A stretch of DNA of 64,000 nt from Ctenosaura bakeri (Eukaryota > Chordata > Lepidosauria > Squamata > Iguanidae). Where the stretch lies: assembly GCA_948474755.1 (NCBI GenBank), contig CAOLHI010001806.1, forward strand, positions 1 to 64,000. Direction: 5' to 3'. The notes beneath the pieces are model-generated. The model had not been told where the DNA came from. It made no database searches and saw only the letters and a list, made by a program, of their open reading frames with translations. This document shows positions 1-12,307 of this stretch, piece after piece (the stretch's first letter is position 1; each line of letters opens with the position of its first letter). A program made the position numbers and the translations under genes.

Positions 1-68
1 GTGAAGGGCTGCAACCCTCCCTAAAAATATCTATGAAAAATACTATAATACATTTAATGTTGCTAGGA

Positions 69-265
69 GAGCCAGTGTGATATAATGGATTGAGCGTCGG
101 ACTATGATCCTGGATACCAGGGTTAAATTCTCTTCTTGACCATGGGAACCCACTGCGTGATCTTGGGCATGTCACACACTCTCAGCCCCAGAAAACCTCA
201 TGATAGGTTTGCCTTAGGGTCATCGTAAATTGGAAATGACTTGAAGGCACACAACAACAAACTAA
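69..265 (+). mobile_element. tRNA-related squamate SINE, (CAA)n tail
   Basis: It starts GAGCCAGTGTGATATAATGG, has a pol III-like head, the CCCACTGCGTGATCTTGGG body and the TTGGAAATGACTTGAAGGCA tail domain, and ends in ACAACAACAA. Part of the body is deleted. Confidence 0.8.
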
Positions 266-941
266 CAAAATGACTTTCAATTAGTAAGGGATGCTAAAAT
301 CACTTTTAATCCCCCCCCCGAAAATTAAAAAAAAAAAAACCTGGGAAAAAAGCTGTTCTTTCTTCTTTGGCTTGAAAATCTCCTGAAGTTTCTCATCTCT
401 CCAGGGGCTAAAACTTGTTTTGATCTAACATATCTAATAGCCAGTTTTGGACTTGAGTTATCCTTCTGTTGCTGTGAGTCAGAACAGATGACAAAATGTA
501 GAATGTCAGAAGCATGAGTTACTTTTGAAACATTGCAATGTGTTGTAACACCAGTGTACGTTTAATACTGTGTAATAAGTAATGGGACAAAACTAATTTT
601 AAATAGGAACTTTCCTAGCATTGCTTCTGAGCTGTGATTATGTCTGACTGGTTGCATATTGAACTACTATGCCATTTTCTCCACAAATCATGTTGACAAA
701 ACATTTTCTCTCCTTTTTTCCCCCTCTCTACCCCCAACTTCTAGTTAGGCTTTTGATCTAAGCTTCTTGAAAAGGGATGGGGAACTTGTAGCCCTATAGA
801 CACTGTTGGAGTGCATAATCAGTTGTGGGGTATTGTGAAACTTGTAGTCCAGCAACACTTGTTCCTTTATTACTAGTTCCGGTGAAGATGTATCATTTGA
901 CCTGTAGATAGACCTTGATCCTTCCTACTTTCCACTTAACA

Positions 942-1144
942 GGGCCTTTCTGCACTACACTGTTATAGTGCTATTATTCCACTTTCAACATCCTATGGAA
1001 TCCTGGGGTTTGTAGTTTAGGGAGGGGAATTTAGAATTCTCAGCCAGAGAGCTCTTTGGCCTCAGGAAACTACAAACCCCAGAATTCCATAGGAAGTTGA
1101 AAGTGGAATTAATAGCACTGTAACTGTGTAGTGCAGAAAGGCCC
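942..1144. mobile_element. Palindromic MITE, copy A
   Basis: The 203-bp element starts GGGCCTTTCTGCACTACAC and ends with the exact reverse complement of that run. The arms are about 80 bp each (ATTATTCCACTTTCAACATC in the left arm). Flanking ACA on both sides may be a short duplication. The superfamily is uncertain. Confidence 0.7.
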
Positions 1145-1690
1145 ACAGAATTATACCAGAATGTCAAATAGCAAATATACAGGAAGACAAAAAGGAAGAG
1201 TTAACAGGAAGACAAAAAGGCAGAATAATAATCTGTTGTTTTGGATATAAGGTTGTATACTGACTTTTTAATATTGTGATGTTAATTTGGATGCCCCAGT
1301 TTTAGTGTTAAAAGCATTTTAAGCCTGCCTATCAATATTTTCCTTGTGATCTATATATCTATATCAGCCTCTTACTAATCTGCTTTCCTGGTTCCTATCT
1401 TTTCAGTGTTTGGGGTGTATTACAGGTGGATCCTGCTAGAATGTAAATCATGAGAGAGGTCCCTCTTACACAGCCTTCCGCTAATGCATATTCAAAGTGA
1501 TGATAGAGGATCATAAGTTTTGGGTAAACAGCCTTAATTTGCTGTCTGAGCTCAGTAATGAATGTGGATGAAATGAAAAGTGCAATACCATTTTAGATCC
1601 TTTATTCATAAGTAACACTCCCTAGAGGGCTTGGCTGATGTCAGCTATTCGATCTTTTTAGGACCTGGTGAAAACATTTTTTTTTAAAAA

Positions 1691-1692
<2 letters not shown>

Positions 1693-1728
<36 letters not shown>
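1693..1728 (+). repeat. (GT)18 microsatellite
   Basis: An uninterrupted run of about 18 GT units, the longest dinucleotide array in the window. Confidence 0.98.
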
Positions 1729-1731
<3 letters not shown>

Positions 1732-3794
1732 AATAGGTAAAACCAGGCCTTGGAACATGTAGTTTCTGAGTCTTTCAGACTGCAGCCCTGACAACAAGCC
1801 TCACTGAACTCAGTAGGAGTACTGCTGAGTAGAACCTGTATGGTTTTCCTGCTGTGTTTTGATGATGATTGATTTGTTGTATTGTTCTGTCAGTGTTTCC
1901 ATATTGCTTTTTAGTTCTGTTGTTTTAGGATAGTTCTGCTTGTGATTTTTTAATGACAGTTCTACATTATACAATATTGTAAGCCTTTTTGGAAGTTCTA
2001 ACAGACCCAAACTGTAGGAAATAGTTAACTTCAGGTTATTTCTCCAGGCATCTGTAATCATTTTTCTTGCACTGAAATCCTGTCCCCTTTCCTGCCCACA
2101 TTCTGAAGAAGGAGCTGGAAACACTCAGGGCTGGGACCATTAAAGGAGTGATTGGGGGAAAGGATATTTTCTTCTGCTATCCCTGTTCCCCTTCCTCAAT
2201 TTGCCTGTGTCTGCCATCTATCTGGGAGAAGGAGAAGAAGCAGCAGCAGAAGGAAGAGCCACTGTGGTAGCTAGACTGAGTTGTGTCAGCATGCTTTTGT
2301 GCTCATACATGGTGCCAACAATACCAAAAGAAGCCTGTAACCCCAGCTGTTACAGTACACTTCCCCTACAGAATGAAAGTTGTGCTTGCTAAGTTGTCTT
2401 GGCAATCCAGAGCTGTTGGAGGGAGGTCTGTCCATTGGGACTCCTTGAGCCAGCAACAAAATGTTTTGCTCTATGTAATGAATGGCAACAATGGAATTCC
2501 TCTCTGGCATAGTGGGCCATTTGGCCTACTCAGCCTGTTTTTAGTGCCAGTTCATCTGGTGATGCCAGTGAACTCCACGGGTCCCAGTATCATTGCCCAT
2601 GCAACAGTTTGAGCAGTTGAGTAAATTAGAAATGGCACAACTGCTAATTACCTAGAGGCATCCCCAAGTGATCCTGGCAACCTCTCTGTTTCAGGAGCTC
2701 CAAGCTGCCATTCTAATAAGCATTCTTTTTTAAAAAATTGAAGTTTTCTTAAATGGGGTCTTTTGTGATATCTGTAATAAGTCTGGATGATTTACTAATA
2801 AGGCCATTGTGTCTTGGCTTATCACTAGAGCTGGTCCCTTTCTGAATGTAAGTTGGTTTGATTTGGCTTTCCGGTATCTATTTCTCCACCCCTGATCCTA
2901 GTAATCATTGATGTACAAGTGACTCATATACACAGATGAGCAGCTTTTGTTTGACAAATCGCCACCTAGTAAGGATTGAACAATTTTAAAAGCATAGAGT
3001 AACAGAGTCATATCATAGAAATTTGGACTAGCTTTATTATCAGCACACAATGTTAGTTTCCAGTAGAAAATGATCCTAACTTTAAAACCCTCACAACATT
3101 TATGTTTGCAGCTTTTCTGCCAGCCTAATAAGGAAGCAGGTATTACATCTAACAAATGCATTTAAACGTTGCAGAAAAAGAGGGCAAAGATTTGCATAAA
3201 ATTTGTGAGTGCTGAGAGAATGCATTACAAATGAAAAATTATTTACTTGACTTTGAGTAGAAATACTGTATATTTCACTAGAGTGGTAGAAGGGATAAAG
3301 TTCAGGTGATTGTGTTACATGTGTGTGTGCGCACACACACACGTTAGCAACATAGGTATATGGACTCAGGGTGAATTATTTACCACAATGCAACAGATAC
3401 ATTCTGCTGACAGCAGCAAAAGTGAAGTTGCTCATACAACAATGCTAGACATTGCAATTGCAAATTGTGGTCAAAATTGCACATTGTCCAATGGCACCCA
3501 GTCATTGACATGTGTCGCTCTTCCAGTTGGGGGTTGCATAGTGCTGGTGTTGGATATCCCCGTCAGTAAACATTCATGCTGCAGTGTGGGGGATGCTGTA
3601 TTGCAGCCACAGTCTCCTATCCGTGTCAAGTGTTGGTAGGCACTTTAAAAGCCTATCTTCTCCCTTATAATTGTCTTTAAACAGCTCTTCAGACAGAGGA
3701 CTGTCCTCTGTAAAGCAGGACATATGACCAGCTGAATTCCATCTGTTCAATGGCAGATAGGATCCACTTTTCTTTAGATATAGATATTATATTA

Positions 3795-4177
3795 CAGTCA
3801 TCCATCCACTTTCACTAGGATTGGGGGCACAGAACCCTGTGAAAGTGGAAAAACTGAATAATTCTAGGCCCCACTAAACCGTATTTAACACACACACAAA
3901 AACTATGATCACCACATTCAACCCACCCTGGATTCCTTTGAGGAGTCAGGGTTCCTTCGCAAGGCAGAAATGGGGGGCTGATGGGGCTTACTGACACCTC
4001 CACTGTTGCCCCACACCATTTTTAATAGGGACGTACAAGCCTCATTCACAGTTTCTCAATCTCATGAGGCTTTCAGTTCCTATTAAAAACGGCATAAGGA
4101 GGCAGCAGAGATGACGGCAAATAATCAGTGAATAATCAGATCCACAGAACTGAAACCTGCAAATGTGGAGGGCTGAC
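3795..4177. mobile_element. Tc1/mariner-type (pogo/Tigger-like) MITE
   Basis: CAGTCATCCATCCACTTTCAC at the left and AAATGTGGAGGGCTGAC at the right are imperfect inverted ends with TA on both sides. The inner motif GGGGCACAGAACCCTGTGAAAG is shared with the copy at 50793. Confidence 0.6.
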
Positions 4178-6191
4178 TATACTGAGTTGTCTATTCTGCG
4201 TTGAGAATCCATTCCCGGCATGACAGATGAACTTGGTGGTTCTTGTATTAATAGCTTCACAGTTTCAGAGTTGAGAGTTTAAAAAACTACTCCATATTTA
4301 TGTTTGGCTTGATAAATCTGAGAAGTCTTATTAATTAATAAAGTATTATTGCTAAGTTCGGTATATTCTGAATTGTTTTCTCTCTTAATATCTCTTGATT
4401 TGACCAAAAATCTGGAAAATACAATTGTGATTTCAGTTCTGTTCTAATTTTGTAAAACAAACATTTCTTCAAATACACTAAGTCTAGAATGATACTCCTC
4501 TATCTAGTTCACTTCTGACCCTGATGATCATATGTCCTGTGTTCTGTTTCTGGTGAATTAGGAGTGTTATCTACACTCCATTGTTATAGATGTTTGATTT
4601 CAGTTAAACTATCATGACTTCATCCTGTGGAATCCTGGGATTTGTAAATTTATGAAACTACAGCTTTCTCAGAATTACAGCTTTGAACCACCATAAGGTT
4701 TCCTTAGGACACAAGGTTTTCATAGGTTGATGCCAAGTAGAAACATATCAGTATAACTGTGCAATGTATGCAAATATGATCTTGCTGGTATATTGCTTAC
4801 TTCTTGAAGGATTTCTTGAATCTTGTGCTTTGTTTTGTCCCAGCAACACCTTTTTGTTGTTAGATCTATTGATTCTGTTTTAAAAGTATTAAAGACATAA
4901 ATACTCCAGTGGCTTAGGCATCAAGGATGTCTCTTGTGTAAGTTAAAACACTGGATTTCATTTAGACCACATGTTGACATCTATACATTCTTAGTTTCCC
5001 TTTCTTGTTATTTTGTTTTAATTATGTTCGAAGGTTCTGAACTTATTTTGGGGGATTTATTCCGTGTATTGTGATGGAGGAGGTAGGTGGCTAACTGAAA
5101 CTATCAGTCAACAAAAATGGATAATTCTAGAGATATTTTAGAGAAGGGCAGTATCATAAGATGACATTGTAAGTACCTTCCCACTTAGGAGCCAGATGAC
5201 ACTTTGATCAAAAGCTGAAGACAAATTTGGAAAGGATTTGTAGGGGAGTATGAAAGGAACAGATGTAAATACATTTGAAGAAACTTGTAGTAAGTTACAC
5301 CTCAAGAACACCCATTAGGTGTCACTAAGGTTGTCACTTGACTGTGGGTCATGGATGGGTAGTTATATGAATTTATGTTTTCTACAGATTTGTATTCTAC
5401 CTTTCCTCTTTTTTTTTTTTTTTTGAGGGAGCTTGCAAAATTAATAAAATACAATAAGAACAGCAGTATGCAGTGAGTTACAAGAGTTATTGTACATATT
5501 ATTTGTCCCTATGGAAAAATGCCATGTATTTTTTTTTTAACTGGCCTGCTTTCCATCTTTGACCTTGGAAAAATGGTACTTACTCATACCTCACAACCCC
5601 CTCAATTTCTCTGCTGTCAAAAATCTGCCAAAGGCATTATTTTCTCACAATGAAGGGCATTTGAGAGCAATCTTCTGTAGGAAGGAGCTATTGTGTAAGT
5701 TACCAAGGTCGCTTTTCAGCCTGTTTGTTCTGCCCCTCCTTAACCTTGCATCCTGCTCAACAGCTTCTGTTTGTTTGGAAGGCAATGCCTGACTGGCACA
5801 GATGGTTTCATGTAGGTGTGCATAGGCACAGGACAGAAACCTTAAGAGTTTGGAATAGCTACCTTTTGGAATGTAGCTCTGGAAGTCCCCTAACCAACAC
5901 AGTAGTCCAAAAGAGTAAGCTGTCAGAGAAGCATGCACACAACTGCATTTGAAGTTTGTACATGTGTATGTGTGCTGGGAAGCCCATAATGGTTGGCTTT
6001 ATGTTTCCAGTATGTATATTTCAGGGTAGTAGAAGCTGAAAACCAATGCTTTAATGTAAAGGTATGTTTTCTCTTTTTCACAGTACAGATTTTGAAAAAC
6101 AGAATAGATATAGACAAGTTAGAAAAAAAACCCTGAAACTTTCTCTGTATTCATATTTATGTATTCTCTAAATTGAAGGGGGGAAAAAAGA

Positions 6192-6403
6192 GAGCTAGTA
6201 TGATATAGTGGTTTGAGCGTTCAAATCACTGCTCAGCCATGGAAACCCATTGGGTGACCTTGGGCAAGTCACATTCTATCAACCTCAGAGAAGGGCAATG
6301 GTAACCCCCCTTGAAACAAATCTTCCCAAGAAAACCCCATGATAGGTTCACCTTAGGGTCACCATAAGTTGGAAATGACTTGAAGGCACACAACAACAAC
6401 AAT
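6192..6403 (+). mobile_element. tRNA-related squamate SINE
   Basis: A copy of the same SINE as at 69-265, with a short deletion after GAGCGTT in the head, a complete body and a clear ACAACAACAAC tail. Confidence 0.85.
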
Positions 6404-8603
6404 TATGCATTGTATTATTTGTATTTTGTTTTTAACTTCCACTATAAGATGCCTGGCAGAAAGGCAGGATATAAATTAAATAAATGATGGAAGAATTATG
6501 CTTGAGAGCCCATTGTTTTCATAAGAATGAAATGGAGTCTCAGGATAGTAAGCCTAGCTGTTGTCATGCAACCCCATGTACATTCTCCCTCTTTTTCTTC
6601 CTGCTCATAACTCCATACCACTCAATTCTGCTCCAGAGGGTCTTCCAACCCATTGGAGTAAATGTGGTTTAACTTAAATGAGGTCGTTGTCCCACAATAA
6701 GCACAAAGTCCTTTGCTTGGGGCAGAAGTGTGTTTTCCAGTTTGTAAATAATACTGTTTTTCTTATACCCCCATCATATAACATGAGTGAAAGGGGGCCA
6801 TGTGTGACAGAGTAGAGCAAGAAATTGACTTATATTGAGCCTGTGGTCAGTCTTGCCCTGCATTGTCAACTCTGACTTGTAGCAATGGCTTTCAGATAGC
6901 ATTCTTTCCTAACCCAACCTGGAGATCCATGATATTCCATTGTGATCTCCCATCTATGTATTGACCATGTTTGATATCCTGCTCCCAACTTCTGGCATGA
7001 GCCAAGATTGTGGCCTTTTGGTACAACACAGTTGTAATGCTAGGATTGCACATTAACTGTCATTGCTGCATCTTGTAGAATCCTGGGGTTTGTCATCTGC
7101 TGAGGCACCAGACCTCTCTGGCCCTCCCTCAACTTCAGATCTTAGGATTCCATGGGACATGGCCATGGAAAATAAAGTGGAATCATAGCATTATAACTAT
7201 GTAGTGTGAAAGTCTCCACATGTTTGCAAGGTGGCATGGTAGCACTGATAATTAAACTGTACACCATCACACGCTTGTAAACTGTCGTGGTTCTAAGGTG
7301 TCATGCTTTTTATACACACTCCACAGCTTCTGTACCACCCTACTTTCTACTCCAGTCCCTTGCCCTGTTCAAAATTGTATTTAAAAAGTCTGGCAGGCCA
7401 TCCGGATGCAGTATAAGGAACAAGTGGGGAGACAATAAAGTCTAAAGAGCCCAGGTGTATTTATAGGGTTATTTGTATCTCTGACCTAATCATAAAATAG
7501 TTGAATGAAGCCTTTAATCATAAGAATGTGAGTTACTATCTTATATCGACAAAAGCTATTTGTCCATCTGGCCTGATAACTGCATCTAATAAGACAGTGG
7601 CAGTTCTCTGTAGTCTTTGGCACCTGCTCCTTTAATCCTTTAAACAAAGATACCAAGATTACGCACAGAGTCTGCTCTACCACTTTGTTATGGCCTGTTC
7701 CCCTAGAGTTTTCAGAATTTTGCTTTCTGACCATTTTAAATAGTATTCAAAGACATAGCCATGTTAATCTGAATCAACATGCAAATGGATCTTGTAATAC
7801 CTTCAAGGGAAGTTGGTAGCAACTTCACCAGATGCATAGAGTGAAGTGTCTAGGAACAAACCTTTAAAGCTCTGTTCCTTGGCAGTTCGCTCTGTGCATC
7901 TAATGAAGTAGGCCTACGAAAGCTTATGCTACCAACTTTTTTTCAGTTAGTCTCAAAGGTGCTACAGGATCCCATTTTATTTTAAGTTGTGGATGTCTGT
8001 CACCACAGACAGTCACCACCTATATACAGAAGGCCCAAGATTCAGTCCCTAGTGTTTTCAGATAAGGCTGGAAAAAGAAGTGCTTTAAATATGGAAGAGG
8101 TATGGCTAGTCCGTGTTGACATTTATGGATGGATCAGTCCCTCTATTTATACCAACACCTTTTCCTCAAGCCTGGGGCTCAATGGTGTAACTCAGTCTAA
8201 GGTACATGCCTTTGCTTTTATGATAGAACTAGCGTATTTACCTGGCATTGCCTGGGATTTTATTTTCTTATAGGTAACATTTGTTAGAAATACCTTAGGA
8301 ATTACCTTACCTTACCTGGGAATTGGATGCGGTTGAAATACAGAGATTTGAGATCCTTAATTCCCCAAACTATCTTGTCCAGTACCTGTAACTTTTCCCC
8401 ATATTTCCCAATCCAATCTGTATTCACAGTTGTTAACATATGGAGGTTTGGTTTCTGAGGGATTACACTGCCCTCCTCCTTCTTGCTGCTAGGCCTCATG
8501 TCCATAGCAACTGGCCAGGCCCAAGAATTCTCTGGCTGAGAATTCTAAAGGCCGGCCCCTCTCTAAACTGCCAACCCCAGGATTCCATACAATCTTCACA
8601 GGC

Positions 8604-8669
8604 AGCCAATCATATGAGGTCTTCTTGCCTGACACAGCCAATCATATGAAGTCTACGCCTGCCTGACAC
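8604..8669 (+). repeat. Tandem duplication carrying CCAAT motifs
   Basis: Two adjacent units of 32 and 34 bp both start AGCCAATCATATGA and end GCCTGACAC. They lie near the 3' side of an unidentified interspersed repeat (about 8229-8702) that starts TTACCTGGCATTGCCTGGG and ends TTTTTGTATATTAG. Confidence 0.75.
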
Positions 8670-9447
8670 CGACAACTCACAGACGTTGATTTTTGTATAT
8701 TAGATATGTTAGGGATGAGTACAGATACTTGTGGCAATCTGTTCTGACCCCTGGTATCTGTTGTCATAGTGCAATTTCTGTGCTTGTCACTCCAGAGGTA
8801 GTGCTCACACTGTGTGATAGGGCAGGAGCCATTTTTCAGTATCAGAACACTTTCTTTGGATGCAAAACTCAGACTCAGTCCCTGGCATTTGTAGTCAAGC
8901 GGATCAAGCAGTAGGTGATGTCTTGCCTGTTCCTGTGCTTACCTTCTTTCATGGTTTTTCATCTTGAAATTGTGGTTGCCATATCGTTTTTCTGGAACTT
9001 CCCATGCTCTGCTTTTAAGAGCAGTTTATGGAACTCATGAAATTATATTTGAAAAATAATAATGATCGAAGGAGAAGCAGCAGGGGAATTTGTAAATAGT
9101 AAGATTTAAAGGGGACATGATTGCTCTTTTGGGTATGTTCAAATCTTTCTCATCTGATGATACTTTTTGTAAGTATTCTGCGTTTGTGTGGCTAGGGTTG
9201 GAAGACTGTAGGCTGTGCTTGAATGGGGTGGGGGGAAATGTGTGACAGTAAGACCCAGAGAACTGTGAAGAGCTGGAGACTAGGAATGTATGGAGACAGA
9301 AACATTTAGGATTAAAAGCGGAGAGAAGATGGGACCATTCTTAGATTTAGCTGAAACATATGTAGATGTTTTTCAAATAAATTATTTTAACAGTGAGTTT
9401 TTAGGATTTCTTTATAACACAGGTAGAATTTATGCTTACAGGATCTA

Positions 9448-9545
9448 TTGTTTATTCATTTATTCATTTTATTCCTTTATAGTCTACTTTTTTCCCAATA
9501 ATGGGACTCAAGGCATCTTACAACATGTTAAGAACCATACAGTTC
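9448..9545 (-). mobile_element. L2-like LINE 3' end, reverse orientation
   Basis: TTTATTCATTTATTCATTTTATT followed by CCCAATAATGGGACTCAAGG is the reverse complement of the L2-like tail and 3' end seen at 49440. Similar scraps lie at 14050-14110 and 51333-51420 (minus) and at 6415-6484 and 40420-40540 (plus). Confidence 0.5.
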
Positions 9546-9979
9546 CTAGGCATTACTTATTTAACAGAGAATTTGGTACTGGGGCAGAGAATAAAGATAA
9601 CCTCCTATACCACAAAAAAGAAGATTAGTTCAACATGCTTTCTGCAAAGTTTTTATTAAAAATGTTACAAATGAAACTACCAGGTCAGAAGTAAAATATT
9701 TTGAACTTCCTAGAGACCACTTGAAAATTTTTTCCAAAATGCATCCAAGGATGATTTATGTCACCAGTCTCCATTTTTCTTATGCTTTCCATTTTGGTAT
9801 CCATACTTACATAGCCCTACTTTTTTTAACATGCTGCAGAGGAGGGAGTTGATGAGATAGGGTAATCTACTTTCCCTTTTTCTTTCTGTTTTGCTCATCA
9901 CTCAAGCTCAATAAGGGATTCTGGAGGCAAATATTTTTTTTATATTGCCTTTTGCAGGCGGGCTCATACAACTACAGTA

Positions 9980-10182
9980 GGGCCATTTCCGCACTACAGT
10001 GTTAAAGTGCTGCTATTCCACTATCAACCTCCTGTTGAATTCTGGGGTTTGTAGTTTAGGGAAGGGCACTTCGAATTCTCAGCCAAATAGCTCTTTGGTC
10101 TCAGTAAACTAGAAACCCCAGAATTCCACAGGGCATTGAAAGTGGAATAGCAGCAGTTTAACACTGTAGTGCAGAAATGGCC
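9980..10182. mobile_element. Palindromic MITE, copy B
   Basis: Same family as copy A, with ends GGCCATTTCCGCACTACAG and CTGTAGTGCAGAAATGGCC and TAG on both sides. The arms pair over about 75 bp. Confidence 0.7.
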
Positions 10183-10499
10183 TAGGATCAGATACAGCAG
10201 AATCCCATTCTTTCTCAGCTCAAACTTTACTGCATGGCCTACTGTAGACACACTGCTGCTACCTGATAGCAAAAGTTTGTGTTTCTCCAGCATTCCTTCT
10301 CATCCACCCAGTGCTGATACTGCTAAAAAAAAAATCCAGCTAAGCAGAGGTAAAGAGGAAAAGATAAGGGTGAGAATGTATAAAAAGACATTGTAAAAAG
10401 AGGTTTCTTTGTCAGAGACTTTGTAAAGGGAGGTGTGCTTATATATACAAGCCACATAATGGCACGACCCACCTTCATAAGCCCAGAAGCCTGACAGCA

Positions 10500-10890
10500 T
10501 AAGAATGTTCTGACATGCTGATGGAAGGAAAGCAAGGCGGAGGCCATACTAACCTCTCCAGTGGAGGAGTTCCACATTCTGGGAGTAATCACTTAGAAGG
10601 CCCTCTGCCACCAAACAAGCCTGAAAAAGTGGTGGGACAGAGAGGTGGACCTTTCCTGAACAAAGAGTTGTAATATAAAGGGTTCTCCAAACAGGCTGGA
10701 CCCAGTCCATATAGGGCCAAGAGATCCACCAGCTGGAGCCTGGCACCAAAACCTTAACATTTAGAATTAGAGAATTCAGAGCCCAGTTATGTGATGTGAA
10801 CACCAGAACTGAACAGAGCACATAGTCATTCCATACAGCAGTATAATTTAGGGTGTTGATGTTTCTGTTGTTGAAAACCTGGGAATCAGA
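10500..10890 (+). mobile_element. Old LINE-derived repeat fragment
   Basis: The wording GGAGGAGTTCCACATTCTGG, then AGAAGGCCCTCTGCC and a TGGTGGGACAGAGAGGTGG stretch recalls a LINE-derived repeat common in squamates. I cannot assign the family. The minus-strand ORFs over it are not convincing. Confidence 0.35.
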
Positions 10891-11024
10891 AGCCATTGTT
10901 GTCTTACTGAAAGCGAACTATCTATCCAAATCTATCTTTTGCCCATCCTTGCTTTATAACATTTCAAATATAATGTGGATAATAACAAAAACAACTAATA
11001 TTGTTATTTGTTTTTACACCAAAC

Positions 11025-11030
11025 TTTAAT
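11025..11030 (-). terminator. Candidate poly(A) signal ATTAAA for the nested gene
   Basis: ATTAAA on the minus strand lies about 90 nt beyond the stop codon of the 222-aa ORF. It is the commonest variant of the poly(A) hexamer. No AATAAA is closer. Such hexamers are frequent in AT-rich DNA. Confidence 0.35.
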
Positions 11031-11120
11031 TTTGAAAGCCATGTAGCGTAGAAGTCTTGGAACGCATTAGTAAAGCTGGCGGAGCTTGAGCCGCATATCT
11101 TAAAGACTCAATTTTTAGTG

Positions 11121-11789
11121 TCAGTGCATGAGAGAGAATCGTTCATGAAGGGAAATCTCAGTCTTACCAAGGCATTTCAAGAATTCAGTCTGTGCCAGCT
11201 TTTGCCATTTTTTCAGATTCCTAGCTTTGATCCTTTGTCTTGATTTCTTTCCACTTCCACAGGGAGGAAATGAGCAAAATCTATAATTGCGGCGAACGAC
11301 TACTTTCATTATGTAGGGTGTGCCCCTTTTGACATTCGATTTTGAAGTATTTCCTGTTCTCAATACTTCTGCACCCCATCTTTGCCTTGATCTTGGGCCA
11401 CTGATTTCTGCAGGCCTGAAACTTTGTAGCTCCTGGATGAGTTTTCTTTGCTCTTCAGCAGCAAATCGTAACTCCTCTAAACAGCACCGTACTTGTGAAG
11501 AATGAGGACATGGCTGGCCAAATCCATGGTAACCGTGCTGATCATGACCTCCTCCAAGCATATCTCCTTGCAGAGGATGTTGTAATTGCTGGAAAACCTG
11601 ACATTTTTTCTGATCGTGCACATCTGTATTATTAGCCATGTTGACAAGATAAATCTTTCTTTGCTGGCTTGTGGCTTGTGGCTTGACAACTTTCCAGGAA
11701 TGGAAATATCTTTCCATTGGCTTTAAAGTCTCCTGTGGTACTTCTTGGAACTCTAGAGCATGACCTGTCACTTCCTTTTTCTTCATCAT
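11121..11789 (-). CDS. Unrecognised 222-aa single-exon ORF, probable nested cilium/testis-type gene
   Basis: This intact 222-codon ORF runs opposite to PTPRG inside intron 1. I do not recognise the family. The N-terminal 40 residues are lysine- and glutamine-rich. A His/Gly/Gln-rich stretch (about residues 75-97) follows, then a short predicted coiled-coil helix (about 104-123, with LEELRFAAEEQRKLIQELQ). The C-terminal third is strongly basic, with KKSRQRIKARNLKKW near residue 183. There is no signal peptide or membrane segment. The first ATG has A at -3. An open frame this long is unlikely by chance in AT-rich intron, and no repeat family explains it. Upstream sit a perfect X-box (11982-11995) and a CRE-like site (11937-11944), and an ATTAAA signal lies about 90 nt past the stop. 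Together these suggest an RFX-driven gene of ciliated cells or spermatids. It could instead be a retrocopy or the last exon of a longer gene. Confidence 0.6.
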   Translation of the reverse strand: MMKKKEVTGHALEFQEVPQETLKPMERYFHSWKVVKPQATSQQRKIYLVNMANNTDVHDQKKCQVFQQLQHPLQGDMLGGGHDQHGYHGFGQPCPHSSQVRCCLEELRFAAEEQRKLIQELQSFRPAEISGPRSRQRWGAEVLRTGNTSKSNVKRGTPYIMKVVVRRNYRFCSFPPCGSGKKSRQRIKARNLKKWQKLAQTEFLKCLGKTEISLHERFSLMH

Positions 11790-11936
11790 TTTTCTTATCT
11801 ATTTCAGGTAGTCTTTGGTGCAGTGTGAGAGCTAGACCAATTCCAGGGAGGCCAGAAGAAACCTAAGCATATCTGTGAAGAGTTTCTCTGGTGGCAGAGC
11901 TATTGTTTCCTAGTTCATTTATATGACTAAAATGAA

Positions 11937-11944
11937 TGACATCA
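11937..11944 (-). promoter_or_regulatory. CRE-like site TGACATCA
   Basis: TGACATCA differs from the CREB/CREM consensus TGACGTCA at one base, the change expected from CpG decay. It lies about 150 bp upstream of the minus-strand start codon and 37 bp from the X-box. CREM sites next to RFX sites are common in promoters active after meiosis in the testis. A single 8-mer is weak evidence on its own. Confidence 0.4.
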
Positions 11945-11981
11945 CAAATGGTAACATTCACAAGTAGCTTGGTTGACCATA

Positions 11982-11995
11982 GTTGCCAGGGCAAC
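11982..11995 (-). promoter_or_regulatory. X-box, perfect RFX-binding palindrome
   Basis: GTTGCCAGGGCAAC is two perfect 6-bp inverted half sites, GTTGCC and GGCAAC, with a 2-bp spacer, exactly the consensus for RFX factors. It lies about 200 bp upstream of the start codon of the minus-strand ORF. RFX2 and RFX3 switch on ciliary and spermatid genes. The site is symmetric, so it could also act on the + strand. Confidence 0.7.
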
Positions 11996-12307
11996 AAAGA
12001 CACAGGCAGCATTTCTTTACTCTCAGCAAAATCCAGAAGACAGTTTGGAGTTCAAAGGGAGGAGGAAGGGGGCGCTTTTAGTTCTTAGGTACTGTCCCTT
12101 CCTTTACTTTCATGTGAACACAATTTGTTGCCTCAGACATTGAACTAATATCTTGAGTACAAGTTAAAACAGGAGCCAAACCCCATTTTTTAGCATTTAA
12201 TTAGTTCGCTGTCTCTTCTTGGTGATTTTGTATCAATATTGAAAGCAAGACATAGCCCTGTTGGTACATAAAGAAAATTCCTGAGTCCGTATTAAGACAA
12301 TATATCT

